Source: Prolixibacteraceae bacterium (GTDB lineage Bacteria > Bacteroidota > Bacteroidia > Bacteroidales > Prolixibacteraceae). From it: a stretch of 13,963 nt of DNA. The notes below the pieces were generated by a model. It was not told the DNA's origin. It saw only the letters and a program-made list of their open reading frames with translations, and ran no database searches. The DNA lies in contig JAGODU010000103.1 of assembly GCA_017998095.1 (NCBI GenBank), forward strand, positions 1-13,963, read 5' to 3'. Shown here one piece after another: positions 13,548 through 13,963 of this stretch (its first letter is position 1; each line of letters opens with the position of its first letter). The position numbers and the translations under genes are program-made.

Positions 13548-13963
13548 ATGAACTTAGAATTTAGTCAACTTTTCCCGGCAATAGCCGGTTTTACATGGCA
13601 ACATTTTGTCATGCTGGTTGTAGGAGGAATTCTCATATATCTGGCTATAGCCAAAGAGTTTGAGCCAACACTTTTATTACCTATGGGTTTTGGTGCTATT
13701 CTGGTTAATATTCCCTGGTCATCTGCTTTAGCTATTGCCGGTCCTCATGGTATAGAACCCGGTGTACTGCAAGTGTTTTTTCAGGCCGGTATAATGACCG
13801 AAATATTTCCCTTGCTGATATTTATTGCAATAGGAGCAATGATCGACTTTTCTCCTTTATTCAGAAATCCGATGTTGCTCTTATTTGGTGCAGCTGCTCA
13901 GTTTGGAATTTTTGCTACTATGATTATTGCAACCCTTATGGGATATGATCTGAAAGAGGCAGC
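13548..13963 (+). CDS. Second OadB-type Na+ pump beta subunit, C-terminus cut by window edge
   Basis: The frame opens with an ATG at 13548, ten bases after the TerC stop, and stays open to the right edge (138 residues). It begins MNLEFSQLFPAIAGF and carries YLAIAKEFEPTLLLPMGFGAILVN, PLLIFIAIGAMIDF and FGAAAQFGIF, each matching the operon A beta subunit (YLAIAKEFEPMLL, PLIFLGIGAMTDF, GAAAQLGIF). Two to three membrane helices are visible. The segments with the essential aspartate and the second Na+ site lie beyond the window, so function cannot be confirmed here. The N-terminus is shorter than that of the paralogue by about ten residues. It would be the membrane pump of operon B. Confidence 0.9.
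   Translation, partial: MNLEFSQLFPAIAGFTWQHFVMLVVGGILIYLAIAKEFEPTLLLPMGFGAILVNIPWSSALAIAGPHGIEPGVLQVFFQAGIMTEIFPLLIFIAIGAMIDFSPLFRNPMLLLFGAAAQFGIFATMIIATLMGYDLKEA

Overview
The window is AT-rich with tightly packed genes. It looks like an anaerobic member of the Bacteroidota, probably of the Bacteroidales. The reasons are upstream signals of the Bacteroidetes type (TTTG, about 18 bases, then TAnnTTTG), little use of Shine-Dalgarno sequences, and an intact succinate-to-propionate gene set with the Bacteroidales-style lamin-tail/OadG fusion. No mobile elements, tRNA or rRNA genes or CRISPR arrays were seen.

Left part (1-3508), mostly unrelated genes. A minus-strand membrane-anchored protein of unknown function runs off the left edge. 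A class I/II PLP-dependent aminotransferase (647-1951) converges almost base-to-base with a small four-helix membrane protein (1953-2390, minus). A predicted secreted lipoprotein of the endonuclease/exonuclease/phosphatase family (2489-3508) is divergent from the latter.

Middle part (3652-9776), propionate branch. A CoA-transferase gene has its own promoter and terminator (3715-5019). It is followed by operon A: methylmalonyl-CoA epimerase, carboxyltransferase/decarboxylase alpha, an exported lamin-tail domain fused to an OadG-like gamma subunit, a biotin carrier protein, and the Na+-translocating beta subunit, closed by a clear terminator. No biotin carboxylase gene lies alongside, so the complex most likely decarboxylates (S)-methylmalonyl-CoA to propionyl-CoA and pumps Na+. 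The CoA-transferase would then swap CoA between propionyl-CoA and succinate or acetate. The mutase is not in the window.

Right part (10035-13963), operon B, a diverged second copy of the same machine. It holds a gap-free paralogue of the carboxyltransferase, a 109-residue soluble protein resembling only the cytoplasmic tail of the gamma subunit but with its helix motif present three times, a second biotin carrier, a TerC-family membrane protein with a C-terminal coiled coil, and the start of a second OadB cut by the window edge. The alpha paralogue differs at several positions in otherwise conserved segments near the acyl-CoA site. Operon B therefore looks like a Na+-coupled decarboxylase of possibly different substrate, in which the usual membrane-anchored gamma subunit is missing and a TerC protein has joined. 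This is the part of the window most likely to be undescribed.
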